44,286 bases of DNA from an uncultured Mailhella sp. (GCF_947631555.1 NZ_CANRLT010000013.1:1-44286), one strand, 5' to 3'; numbered from the stretch's first letter, positions 1-11,000 are shown. Translations and numbers: made by a program. Notes: generated from the letters alone by a model not told the origin.

Positions 1-2
1 CC

Positions 3-1289
3 CAGGAAGTACATGCTGCGAACCAGCTGATCGGCAACGCCGCCAGTCAGCATGTCCGCAGCCCGCTTTTGGTGCAGACGCAGAACATTCTTCTGGAAAA
101 TGGAAATGTGGTTATCGCTCTGACCGTTCCTGCGGGAATGGACAAACCCTATTTTGACAGAAAAGGCGTCATCTGGCTGAAAGCCGGTGCGGACAAGCGA
201 CGTATCAATTCAAAGGAAGAACTGCGCCGCTTTTTTCAATATACCAGCCAATTCCATGCCGATGAATTGCCCACAAAGGCGGGTATTGACAAACTGGACA
301 AGCTGCTGTTCCGGGATTTTTTGAAAAAGCGCTATGACAGTGATTTTCCGGACACCCATGCTGAGCAGCTGCGCCTGTTGCAAAATCTGAATCTCGCCGC
401 CGGCGATGGAACTCTCAACCTGGCCGGAGTGCTGCTTTTTGCCGAACAGCCGGAGCTGATTTTTCCACAGTTCGTGGCAAAAGGCGTCCGTTTTCCGGGA
501 ATTGCCGTCCATGCCGACCGCTATGACGACACCGAGGATTTTGAAGGCCCGCTGAGCAGACTTTTCAAGGATGCTCTGGCTTTTGTCATGCGAAATCTGT
601 ACAAGGTGCAGGCCGATAATGGCGTCAATGCTCCAGGCACGCCGGAAATACCGGAACGGGTTTTTGAGGAGCTGCTGGTCAATGCCCTCGTGCACAGAGA
701 TTATCTTGTCAGCGCGCCCATTCGCATTTTCATCTTTGATGACCGGGTGGAAATCGTCAGCCCCGGTACGTTGCCGAACAACCTGACCATCGCCAACATC
801 AAAAACGGCAATTCCAATATCCGCAATCCTATCCTGGTTTCATATGCGGCCAAGGGACTTTTGCCCTACCACGGCATCGGTTCCGGTATCCAGCGCGCCC
901 TTGAAGCATGGCCGGATATTGATTTTGAAGATGATCGGGAAGGCACACTGTTCAAAGCCATCGTGCGCAGGAGGCACCAATCCTCGGAAAGCACCGAAGT
1001 GTTTGCACCAGAAACTGCACCAGAAACCCAAGATTTGCACCAGAAACCAAGCTCTTCTGGTGCAAATGCACAAGCGTTTGCACCAGAAATTGCACCGGAA
1101 ATTGCACCGGAACTTTTGGAGCTCCTTAAGCGCCTCGCCGCCAATCCGCGCATAACCATTGCCGAACTCGCCGATGTCCTGAAGGTGAGCCGGCGCACGG
1201 TTCTTACCAGAATAAACACGCTCAAGACAAAGGGCCTCTTGCGCCGCATCGGCCCCAATAAGGGCGGACAATGGGAGCTTATCCCATAA
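3..1289 (+). CDS. AlbA_2/GHKL-type ATP-binding putative transcriptional regulator (5' end outside window)
   Basis: The reading frame is open to the left edge of the window, and residues before the first ATG (NAASQHVRSP) still fit the family, so the gene is truncated at its 5' side. The order is: end of an AlbA_2/Schlafen-type DNA-binding domain (DKPYFDRKGVIWLKAG), a linker, then the RecG-like-helicase-C/HATPase_c_4 type domain with ELLVNALVHRDY and GIGSGIQRAL motifs. After this come an A-P-E repeat linker (positions 1002-1112) and a C-terminal winged helix that ends at the stop. Family members are often annotated 'ATP-binding protein' or 'RecG-like' but are not helicases; a regulatory or defence-related role is an inference. 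It lies upstream of degraded mobile DNA and reads in the opposite direction to the defence operon. Confidence 0.8.
   Translation, partial: QEVHAANQLIGNAASQHVRSPLLVQTQNILLENGNVVIALTVPAGMDKPYFDRKGVIWLKAGADKRRINSKEELRRFFQYTSQFHADELPTKAGIDKLDKLLFRDFLKKRYDSDFPDTHAEQLRLLQNLNLAAGDGTLNLAGVLLFAEQPELIFPQFVAKGVRFPGIAVHADRYDDTEDFEGPLSRLFKDALAFVMRNLYKVQADNGVNAPGTPEIPERVFEELLVNALVHRDYLVSAPIRIFIFDDRVEIVSPGTLPNNLTIANIKNGNSNIRNPILVSYAAKGLLPYHGIGSGIQRALEAWPDIDFEDDREGTLFKAIVRRRHQSSESTEVFAPETAPETQDLHQKPSSSGANAQAFAPEIAPEIAPELLELLKRLAANPRITIAELADVLKVSRRTVLTRINTLKTKGLLRRIGPNKGGQWELIP
1002..1112 (+). repeat. APE-coding tandem repeats with an internal perfect hairpin
   Basis: The unit TTTGCACCAGAA and close variants occur about six times here and encode A-P-E-x repeats between the ATPase domain and the winged helix. 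One copy is inverted: ATTTGCACCAGAA at 1033-1045 pairs perfectly with 1055-1067 across a 9-nt loop. Repeated linkers of this sort are common in this protein family and may vary in copy number. Confidence 0.75.
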
Positions 1290-1377
1290 AAGGTGTTCCC
1301 AACGGTTCGATTATCAAATTTCTGCTGATTGCGCTCTGGGATGCGGCCTTGCCTTTCTTGCGGCATGGCTGACGGCC

Positions 1378-2043
1378 ATGTCTGCCGTTATTAAACTTAC
1401 GCAAGGCGTTTCACTTACAGGATTGACGCTGATACTGCTCTGGTGCGCTGTGGCAGGGGGAGCCGCTGTTTGGAGTCTTTGCGCGTTTTGTGCGCTCTCT
1501 GTGGGGGCATGGCGCAAACACCATGTGGATCACGCAGTCCGTTTGAGTGAAGCCATGCTCATGCTGCATGCTTCCACGAACCACGAACATCTGGAAGCGC
1601 TTCGCCATTATCGTATCCGGGTGTTCAAAAGTCATAAAGCAATCCCGGAGGGAGGAAAACTCGGCGTGGATTGCCGTGAAATCTCAAACTTTCTTTCTCC
1701 CATGCTTTTTGGCTTCAATAAATTTTTCGCTCTCGGTTCGCCCGAATATTGCTGTGACGCTGCACAACTTTCCACAATAGTGGAAGAAAATCAGATGCGC
1801 TGGGGCGGTGGAAGTACTGCCACCCCAAGCGGTAATGCCGCAAAATTCAATAGGGAAATTGAGGGATTGAAGAAGAAATACAAGGAGATGACGGCCAACT
1901 ATACCAGCGCGAACGACAGGAAGCTGAGGCCAGCCGGCAGTCCGAGCGTGAACAGCACATCCAGCAAGAGCCGGAAGCCTCGCCGCAGCGCCGTCGTTCA
2001 AGGATGCGCTGACCGACCGCCGGGAATCTCGACTCAGATGTGA
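1378..2043 (+). CDS. Hypothetical protein with N-terminal membrane segments, possibly frameshifted
   Basis: I do not recognise this protein (221 aa if started at the ATG). Residues about 8-45 are strongly hydrophobic (LTLILLWCAVAGGAAVW), suggesting one or two membrane segments, and the open frame continues upstream with further hydrophobic residues, so the start is uncertain. The last ~50 residues look unnatural. In the frame two bases on, the same DNA reads as a Q/E/R-rich tail (ERQEAEASRQSEREQ) ending at about 2017, like the tail of a mobilisation protein, so an indel near 1880 is possible. It sits between a regulator and clear mobile-element debris. Confidence 0.35.
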   Translation: MSAVIKLTQGVSLTGLTLILLWCAVAGGAAVWSLCAFCALSVGAWRKHHVDHAVRLSEAMLMLHASTNHEHLEALRHYRIRVFKSHKAIPEGGKLGVDCREISNFLSPMLFGFNKFFALGSPEYCCDAAQLSTIVEENQMRWGGGSTATPSGNAAKFNREIEGLKKKYKEMTANYTSANDRKLRPAGSPSVNSTSSKSRKPRRSAVVQGCADRPPGISTQM

Positions 2044-2088
2044 GTCATAGCCCACTATAGTTTTCTGGCGAAAACCCCGTAGGCAAGC

Positions 2089-2511
2089 GTGCCGCTTGAC
2101 CGCCAAAGGCAGAAAACAAACAGGGAAGACACCCCGCCAATCACAGGAGAAAATAGCACGAGCATCACACCCAGCCAACTGAAGGAAATCAGACAGGCGT
2201 TCGCCCGAATCAAGCCCGCCACAGTCACACTGGACGGAAACCGCGCCATGACCGTGAAGCAGGCCATTTTCACCCTCGCCCCGACACTGGAACGGATGAA
2301 GAAGCGCGGTTTTGATACTCAGGAGATCGTCGAAAAACTGCACGAAAAAGGGAATTGAGGTGAACCCCAAACCCTGACTAAATATCTGACCGAGGCCAGA
2401 CGGCAGAGGGATGGCCAAAAGGCACGGAAGCAAGACACACCCCCGCCGCCTCCGAGACACGAACACCGCGGCAGCTTCATTACCCACGATAGACCGGATA
2501 ATGAACTGTGA
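2089..2511 (+). pseudogene. Frameshifted mobile-element-type conserved protein
   Basis: The first frame (2089-2358) encodes SQLKEIRQAFARIKPATVTL and ERMKKRGFDTQEIVEKLHEKG, then stops. The sequence continues in other frames as GIEVNP and then LTKYLTEARRQRDGQ, ending at TGA 2511. Read together these make one continuous helical protein, so the gene is probably broken by two small indels near 2350-2380. The position just upstream of a resolvase start is typical of plasmid or ICE-borne genes. The exact family is not recognised. Confidence 0.5.
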
Positions 2512-2541
2512 ACAGACAATTCATTGAGAGGAGGAATCATC

Positions 2542-2615
2542 ATGGCAAAAATTTATGGCTACATTCGTGTATCCAGCGTGGATCAGAACGAAAGCCGTCA
2601 GTGGATCGCCCTTAA
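2542..2615 (+). pseudogene. Serine resolvase/invertase, N-terminal remnant only
   Basis: A strong ribosome-binding site (GAGAGGAGG) precedes an ATG, followed by AKIYGYIRVSSVDQNESRQ, the N-terminal strand and catalytic-Ser region of Tn3-type resolvases. Homology stops after IALK at about 2615, and the frame then runs through AT-rich unrelated sequence to a stop. Normal length is about 185-200 aa, so some 85% is missing. The cut coincides with the left edge of the defence island and is probably an insertion or deletion boundary. Confidence 0.7.
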
Positions 2616-2836
2616 ACTGGCCTTTTTCAATCTTACCACCAAGTTGGACATATTTTTAAAGCCTGCCATATCATATTCTCCAAAGAGTTGTTTCACTGAT
2701 ACTAGTCCGCTCAAGACGATGACAATCTTCTCAAGTCTAAATTAATACACATTAATCAGAATAGTGCATATGCTACAATACTGTGCCTCTCAGCAAAATT
2801 TTATGTGGAACAGAATATTTTTGGATAAGGGCATCT
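2616..2836. other. AT-rich junction without a gene
   Basis: These 220 bases separate the cut resolvase from the 3' end of the defence operon. They are AT-rich and hold a short palindrome (ATTAATACACATTAAT) near 2743-2758. I see no open frame with homology and no convincing stem plus T-tract for the minus-strand operon. Confidence 0.5.
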
Positions 2837-5800
2837 TTAAATGTTCATAAGGTGACGCAGACGCTCAAAGAGGCTTATCTGCCGTTCTCTAGGCAACCTA
2901 CTAAACTCTTGCAGCAACCAGGCTTCTTTTTGCTGGACAAGATGTGCGTGAAGCTGACTGCGCAACTGAGACAGAACGGCACGATCCTGTTCTGCCAGAT
3001 AAGCAGGTTCCTCCTGCAGCTGTGCATAGAGTACCGCAGACTGTTCCGTTGACAGCTCAGAAGTGCGTTCACATTTATTGCGGGCCTCTGCCAGCCAGAG
3101 AGTACTGCGCTCCTTGCGCGTCTTCTCAAGGTCTGCCACGACCAGGTCATACAAGGCAGCCGCTTCAAGTCCCAGTTCCTTTTCCTCTATCTGAGCAGCA
3201 AGCTCGGCTTTAAAGTCCTCAAGACGTCTTCTTAGCATGGCGTCATCTAGCGAGTTGTCGTTACGCAAGTCCCTCCAGACAGAGAGCAGCCAATCCAGCA
3301 CATACTTCAGATCAGCGACATCGCGGGCATCCTGACGGCTGCAAATCTGCTCCAGTCGTGCAAGTTCCATCTGATGATTCTGGATATTCTCCATGTCCTC
3401 AAAGGAAGGATTGAGTAATTCACTCGCATGCCGTTCCAGTTTCTTGAGATGCTGTTCAACGGCCTTTTGATGCTCACTTAATTGTCCACGCAACTCTGGC
3501 AGACCTTCAATTGCCTTATTACGCGCAATAACAGCCAGGTTCTTTGCGTGTTCCTTCGCCATATCGCGTGTTTGACGCAAGCTGTCGATGGATTGATTGT
3601 TAAATGCCGTTTTACTTTCTTGCAGCCATGCTTCAATATTATGCATCGTTGTCCGATATTTTCCAATAATTTCTATATTTTTACAGGCTTTTTGCGTATA
3701 TTCCCGTAGTTTGTCAGCTTCGCTTTCAAGATGAATCACGAGAAGTTTTTCCCTGTACTTTTTCATCTGCTCCTTGAAAGTAGCAATGGCATCTAGCGTT
3801 GCGGCCCTGGGAGTGAGTGTTTCAAGCCACTCAGGGAATACCGCTGCAAATTTTTGACGCATCTGCCCAAAACGCTGCTCAAATTTGGGGCCATATTCCT
3901 GTGGCCAGCATTCGGGCGAGGATTCAATTATGGAAAGTAATTTCCCAAAGTTTGCCGTGCTGTAAAGATACAGTTCTACTTTTTTCTTTTTTTCAGCTTC
4001 TTCATACTGTCCTTCCGCTTTATCTTCCAGTTTTGAAAAATCGTGTACGGCTTGGCAGGCTTGTTTACTTTTCTGCTCAAGCGCATCGTATTGTTCCTGA
4101 TCTCCAACCTTTGTGATAGGACACTCTTTTTTCAGCTCCATTGCACGAGACGGAAAGTTACACAATTCCTCATAAGATATACAAGATCTCCAATCATCAA
4201 GAAATTCTGACCATTTATCTTCGCCGCCTTCAGCGAGGAAGAGCCTGGCAACTCCAAAAATTTGCGGAGTAATTTTTTTTCTGCTCTCCGGCAAAACGTT
4301 TTCTGTCCAGTCCCGGACAGAAAGCATATTTTCACCATTATTGACATGCAGAGTAGCATGACGAGCCGCCAGATAAACGCCAACCAGCAATAAGGCGGAT
4401 ATGTCATTCATGCCGAATGGCGGCCGCATCAACATGGCGTACATCTCGGAGACCGCTAGGCCTCCGCGGCAAGTATTGTCCCAACGACGGAAAATTCGCT
4501 GCAAGGGGGCCGGGTATTTTTGTACCGTGCCGGATTTAGAAAAGATATTCCAATCCTTTCTGAACAATGTAATGGCCCTATTCTTTTCCGCAGAATTCAT
4601 GGCTTGTATGTCTTCAAATGTCAGCCTGTTGTAGAACAGCCTGCGCGCAAAGGAGTAGGCCGTTGTAGGGCCGTTACCATGGGCCGTGGCAAAACCGTCC
4701 ATGGAGAACGGCAGAGCTTCCTTATAGACGGATTCAAACAAGGCTAGGCCGACAGATGACAATCGCTGCGGTAAGTTCCCCTGTAGCGGAGTAATCCAAT
4801 GGCGCTGCTTGATGAGCTGATGCACGATTTTTTCCGCATGTTTACGGAGAGATTCTTCGTGAGATGATACAAGATTGGCAAATTTTTCTCTTTCTGTTTT
4901 GCTCAAATTTTGCAAGATGTCATACTCAGCCAAAATAGTTCCAAGCTGATTATCCTCATCATGCAAAAGAACAATAAAGACGGTAACATTTTGTAAATTT
5001 TTCTGCTGAATTGCCATCTTCAGATCTTTGCGTATCTGATTCATGGCATCTTCAAGTACAATTTCATGCCCAGCGTAACAGAAAAGAATAGTACCCTTGG
5101 CTTCATCATGCGCTGTTTTCTGTGACCAAGTGGCAAGAATATCGCTGATCACAGGGCTTATAAAATCCATATTCGTTTTTCGGGGAGATAAACGCCACTC
5201 CCGCGTTTTTATAGAATGCTGTTCGCCAAAATCTGTTTCAATATCCTTTGCCAGCATATCGGTAAGTTTGTCTATCCCGCTAGCAAAAAGTCTGGCCTGT
5301 CTACGATCGTCATACTCATTCAGCCTGCGTTGACGCAAAAAGCTGATGAATTGCGTTTTAGGGACAGCATCTCCAAGAATATCAAAGTAGCATAGTGATT
5401 CGTCCCATTCAATAAGATTGAGTTCAAACTGTAAGTCATGAAGTTCTTTCTGAACAACATCAGGAACAAGACCACAAAGCAAGCCAAGCCCCTGGATAGC
5501 ATCATCCCGGCTTTCTGCCTTCATCATCAGTTTGGAGGCAATGACAATAGCCTGAAGAATCGCAATGGATGTCTCATTGAGACGCTCCCGGTGGCGGTTC
5601 AGAACAGATTCGAGAGCGCTGGCAATAGCGCCCTGATTGCCGCTTTTTTCAGAACTGATCAATTCTTCGCGCAAACTAGATGTCAACAACGAGATAGCGG
5701 GAATACCGATGCGCGGCAGAGTATCTACCGGTTTGCTAGCGAGGCTGGCGAACAGCTCCTTAAGCAGGGAAAGCGCGGAACGCCCCTGCAAAAAGCGACT

Positions 5801-7095
5801 TTCGGCCGCCAAAGAATAAATAAACCAGAGCGCAAAGGGCGAAAGAGGCCAGCACCCCAAGCAAATGACGCGGGCAAACAACTCCTGATCTTGCCATGAG
5901 GCAACGTTTTGGCTTGCCGGAAAAAAATGGCGTAAATAGTGCGCCGACTTTATAAGCGCTTCTATTTTATTTGAAAGATATTGATCGATAAATTTGTGAT
6001 CTGTCTTTTCAATGAGATTAGCGATGAGCGTTTCCAAATTTGTGGAAAGGTAAACTTTTTCCGCATTCTCATAGCGTGTAATGTAACGCTGCGCCTCGTT
6101 GCGATATTCCGCATTAAGCCGTTGCAGATAGGCTTTCAGCTCAAACTGAATAAAGCCGACAAAGCATACAAATTTACTGCCCCCTGTACAGCTTCAAACA
6201 ATTCCTGCAGGGCATTTGTTCCAGCAAAGTACGGTTTTCCGATAGCAAATTCCAAATACTTGCCGAACTCGTCAAACAGAATAACAATATTTTTATAAGG
6301 CTTGCCGTCACCGCAATACGTTTCTGCCAAAATCTGAAAAAGTTCCGGCAACGAGCCATTTTGACTGGCATCGAGAAGGAAGCCGTCTCTCTCCAGACAC
6401 TGCGCAACAGCCTTATAGGTGGCTTCGTCCTGTTCTTCCCGCAAGGCCGCAACAAGATGTTCAAGGGTCGCTTTACCCGCTTCCTGACAAATGTCATTGA
6501 TAACCTGCGGATTGAGCTTTTCAACCAGACTGGCGGCTCTGGCAAAGAGCGGCCGCACATTTTCAACTGGAGTAGTGTCCAGACCATCCGTGCGCAGGGC
6601 ATCGATGACACGCCGCACAATCTCCGGCAGCAAGGAAAATTCGCTCATGCCGTTAAGAGCAATGACGAGTGAGGACTTGCTCTGTTCATTGAGCAGAATA
6701 CGGCATTCCTGCCCTAGTTCGGCATCTGCGGCAGCAATACCTTCAAGAACAGCCCGTCCGGCGGCGGATTCCGGGGCGTGCAGAAGTTCCGCCAAAGCCA
6801 GCGCCAGATGAGATTTGCCCGTTCCATAACCAGCTACGGCCATTTTGAAAGGTTGCTCTCCCTTGCCGCAAGCCTGACTGACAATGCTGCAGGCAAAGGT
6901 AGCCGTATCGGTCAATCTGTGTTCATGATAGCCTTCCTGCTGCCGGACGGCGTGATAACGTGGCCCATGAAAAACAAAGGTTCTCGCAGCTTCTCGAGCC
7001 TTATCACGATCCCGGTAAAACCAGGAAATGTCCACAGCACCCTGAAAAAGTTTGTCATCACGAAATCGAATAATGTCACCAAGGCAAGTACTCAT
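2837..7095 (-). pseudogene. Second SspC-like large P-loop ATPase, split by a one-base frameshift
   Basis: Two open frames, 7095-6136 and 6037-2837, are halves of one ~1419-aa protein. The first has a Walker A motif (AGYGTGKSH, about residue 90) and a Walker B-like motif (VILFDEFGKYLEFA). It loses frame at a run of five C (plus strand, 6180-6184). Reading on in the next frame gives SKFVCFVGFIQFELKAYLQ, which joins the 1066-aa downstream part without interruption. One extra G in the minus-strand run would restore the frame. The downstream part is mostly helical with likely coiled coils (residues ~650-1000). Layout and motifs parallel the first SspC-like protein of the operon (19394-22759). BrxC/PglY-type ATPases share the general plan. 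The start follows GAGGG six bases upstream, in a 132-bp gap after the DUF4007 gene, the only real gap in the operon. Pseudogene, phase-variable gene and sequencing error all remain possible. Confidence 0.7.
6180..6184. other. C5/G5 tract at the frameshift point
   Basis: The homopolymer lies exactly where the two halves of the ATPase change frame. With six bases instead of five the minus-strand frame reads VQGGSKFV and continues without a stop. Confidence 0.6.
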
Positions 7096-7227
7096 GAAAA
7101 GCCCTCACACAGGACGTATCAGAGATATGTGCGTATTGTTTTTTCAAATAAAAAACAGGGTACGCTATTCTTCCTGAACAAAATTTGGCCGCAACAGATG
7201 CCATCATGACCGTAAAAAGCCGCTACA

Positions 7228-8067
7228 CTAAAGCATATCATCAAAAATGGTGCGCCATGCCTCATCAGGAGAACGGCGCAGGTCAACAAGCCAGGGCTGC
7301 ATATGCCTGTCTACGGTCAGCACGCCCAGATGTTCGGCTTCCGCAAGCATATCCGCAGCGGTAGAAGGATGCCAGCCGGTTGCCCTTTTCCAGCCGCAGG
7401 CGCGTTCCCAGTTGGTAACCGAAATATTACGCGCCCCGGGGAAAAAGTCTGCCAGCAACTGGGCCAGCCATGCGGCATAGCCACGTCGGCTTTCCATAGC
7501 AAGAGGAGCGGCAGCACGATGAATTTGCTCATCGTTTTCCGTCAGTACCCCGGCCCCCTTGAAGGCGGCCTCATCGGTATATGCGCCAATGACAGGCCCA
7601 ATGGGATTGCGCCCTTCCGCAGCATAAACGGTGCGCAGATGGTGTTCAAGCGTCTGACGGCTGAAATCCATGCCCAACGTTTCCATGCCTTCCACAAAGA
7701 CCTGATACCAGAGATCCGCGCCGGTACGAGGGTGGCAGAGCTGAAGATGCGCCAACCATTGCGTCACAGGACTAGAGAGGAACGGATCTTCAACCAGAAC
7801 AACCCGCCCGAAAGGCGTCAGCGAAAAAGTATAGACTGCATTTGTTTTTTGCGGACGCAACAGCCCCATCCCCGTGCAATAATCAATGGTCGGCTGCATT
7901 TTACCAGAGCTTGAACCGGTGGGAATACCCGTATGCTTGCTGATTTCCTCAAGCGAACCACTTTTTCCGGCGGCGGCATACCGCAACAGCGCAGAAAGGT
8001 AGCTGCGTTCAGGCTTGAATGTTCGATGGAAGTTACGTGCAAGGCGCGTATGCTGTTCAGTTGCCAA
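7228..8067 (-). CDS. Second DUF4007-type (SspB-like) protein
   Basis: This 279-aa product resembles the first gene of the operon: an N-terminal winged-helix-like region (SLEEISKHTGIPTGSSSGKM), then LTPFGRVVLVEDPFLSSPVTQWL, the part that matches DUF4007 best, and a GYAAWLAQLL helix parallel to GYAIWDYL in the 22762-23646 protein. I place the start at TTG 8067, because GGAGG sits about ten bases upstream inside the end of the preceding gene and the result is an 11-bp overlap, typical of translational coupling. A longer GTG start at 8136 would overlap by 80 bp. SspB proteins are nickases in single-strand PT systems; whether this diverged copy is active is unknown. It is followed by the second SspC-like ATPase, so a B-C pair is repeated. 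Confidence 0.65.
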   Translation of the reverse strand: MATEQHTRLARNFHRTFKPERSYLSALLRYAAAGKSGSLEEISKHTGIPTGSSSGKMQPTIDYCTGMGLLRPQKTNAVYTFSLTPFGRVVLVEDPFLSSPVTQWLAHLQLCHPRTGADLWYQVFVEGMETLGMDFSRQTLEHHLRTVYAAEGRNPIGPVIGAYTDEAAFKGAGVLTENDEQIHRAAAPLAMESRRGYAAWLAQLLADFFPGARNISVTNWERACGWKRATGWHPSTAADMLAEAEHLGVLTVDRHMQPWLVDLRRSPDEAWRTIFDDML

Positions 8068-11000
8068 AGCCGCGTTCCTCCATGCTGGCGATTTTGACGA
8101 AACGCACGGGCCGTTCCTGTGACGATACAGGGCCAACCAGGTAGCATTCTCCGCGCTTCAGTCGTGCGAGTTGTTCTTTCCACTCCGAAGCGGAAAAAGA
8201 AGAATCCACATCATGCAGTTGTTTGCCACACTCTGCCATTTCATTATCTGCCGGGCGAAAATACAGTTTGCAGGCGGCCTGATTCAAGGTACTCAGCGAC
8301 TGCTTGATACCAGAGAACGACTGCGTTGCCGCAATTAATCCCATGCCGAATTTGCGCCCTTCACGCAAGATTTTATCAACGGGCGAGCCGCTTTGCAGAC
8401 TAAGGTTCTGTATCTCATCCAAAACAACAATACTTGGATGCTCAGGACTACCGCTACGCTGGGCATGAAAGAAAAGATCCCAGAGAACAAACTCGATGAT
8501 TCCCGCCGCAAAAACTCCTGGGATAGAAGCAAGTTGAAAAACATGATTGCAGGCAGGCAACATATTGTAGAGCTTTTCCCAGCCTACATCATCACGAGGT
8601 TCTGTAAACGGATTTGTTCTGAGGAAACTTCGAATATGACTTTGCAGAGTCTCCAACGAAGTTTTATTATGATGCTCATCGACATGATAAGATTTCAGTA
8701 TATCTTCCACGTGCTGAAACGTTGTTTCCGGATACATTTCCAGGCTTTCAATAATAGCATCCTGCAGGATGTTAACCTGCTGTGTTCCGAGATTGAAAAT
8801 CTTTCTGAAAATATCCGTAATTCTGCCAGCAACAAGATATGGTGGTTCGTCCGCATGAATTTGCGGTATCTTCTGCCTGGTCAAAGGATTGATGGGGAGA
8901 GGCTTTGCCACAACAACATGTTGTTCACTTTCTGGAAAATACGGTTTGACTGGAGGCAAAATTTCTGTAGGCGTAAAGCTCTGGCTGTAATCCAGCACCA
9001 TGGTATTGAGCTGCTTTCGGGCCAGTTCTGCCAACAGGCATTGGATAGCATAGGTCTTGCCATTGCCGGAGCTGCCAAAGATGATGAGGTGACGATTAAC
9101 GGCATCTCTGAAACGCCAGTAAACAGGCTTCCCGCTTCTGTTAACGCCGAGCAGAATTTGCTCTGGGATACTTTTCGCCTCTGAAATGTCTGAAGGTGTC
9201 GGCGCAGGTTCGGGAGCGCCGGATTCTGATGTGGATACATAACGGGAGCTTTCATCGGGGGCTGTCGGGGACGTTTCTCCTGCCGCATTGGCACCTTCCC
9301 CCTGAAGGGCTACTGCACCGCCCGAACCATGCGCGCAGAAATTCGGATCCGTAACGCTGTCAGTTGCGCGATCTTCCTGTATTGGGTCGTCTGATAAACT
9401 GGCTGAGGCGGGTTCCAGAAATTCCGGCGAGAGATAGGTACGCATCCAGTCGGGTTGTTCCTCATCGCTTTCATCGACGCTGTCATCCGTTTCGTCCCCA
9501 AGCAGGGAAGCCACCACTTCAGAAAAATCGTCTTCTGAAGGTTCCGTGGACGGGAGAGGGTAAGCGTCAGGATAGCGATCTTCCTGTTCTGGGCACGAAT
9601 CCTGCTGCCGGGCCTCTTCCCAGATTTTCGAAGATGCTTCCTGCAAGGCCAGCTGAATTTGCAAGGGATAGCCAATGACACACTGGCGAGCGGGAATACC
9701 ATCAATGCTCCACCTGTCGGTCCATCGAGGTTCTGTACCGGCATCATCAGTCCAGTAGGTCAGCAGCAACGCTTCCCATTCAATGGAAAATTGCCCTTCG
9801 GTCAGCTGTTCCAGCAGAGTTGCAGGATCTTTGGAATGCAGCTCCGGTTCCACATACATGTTGCTGGTGATGACGCGGTGCAGCTGATGCCACCAGTAGC
9901 GGCGATCGGGTCGAGCGTCATCTAGTTCGTCCGCACCGAGCGGGCGAAACAGAGGCTCTAGTTGGCTCAGACCGCTGCGCAGCTGCTCATGGGCGTGCCA
10001 CACATAGGCATCGTTTGAGCACGCCAGTTTGCATTCTATGAGCAGGGCATGCAAATGCAGGCGGCCATCCCGCTCTACTCCCGTAAGCCAAAGCAAATCG
10101 GGGTGGCTGGCATCACGCGAGGGAAGCCAATGATGATAAGCGTCCAGAGAAATGATGGTGTCGCAAAGCGTATCAGGCACTTGCAAAAGGCGCCGGCTCA
10201 GAGAATAGGCCAGAAAATCATGAATGTAGGTATCTTGCAGGCTGGCCGCACGAATAAGCCCCATGCCGGCCAGTTTTTCCGCGTGCAGCAAATTTTCCGC
10301 CATAGCGCGGCAGGTAGCGGTATCAGGAGCGTTGTCGCCATAGAGGCTGGCCAGTCGCTGACCAATGTGAACGCACAAATCCTGACAGCTCAACTGTTCG
10401 GACGAAACAGTATAATTGGCTTCTCCGTGGCTGCCTACGCCGGAACCGAAGGCGATAATGTCCCGAACTATTCCAGCGGGCGCGGAATCACGAATGAGCG
10501 CCTCATCCATGGCTGGATCAATACAAATAACCCATTCAGCGGCCTTGTGCAAAAGGGCCAGGCTGTCTTTCCATTCATGAAAACTGCCATGGCTGATAAC
10601 CAGCGATGACGCCGAAGGAGGCCTTCGGTTCAGTGCAGCCAGCAGCTCGCTATGCAGCGATGTTGCAGGAAACTGACGCAAGCTGACAACACGCGACCGG
10701 GAGAGGTTTTGGCTCTCTCTGCGCGAGACACAATATTTTTTTTCAAGAATGGGGAATTTTAATTCTGTACTTGTAATGTCAAATTGAGCAATATCTTTAA
10801 AAATACATGATGTCATACTGACATCAAACAAATCATAAAGTAGGGCTATGTCCACATCTATTTTGCCTTGGCGCAGAAAATTTTCCATTTCCTTGCTGCT
10901 GCATACAATTTGATGCGCAACTGAGATGCGACAAAAACGATAACAGGAATTAGTCGTCAGACTGTCCTCTTCCCGTGCGGTACTCCAGCGCTCCTGCCAG

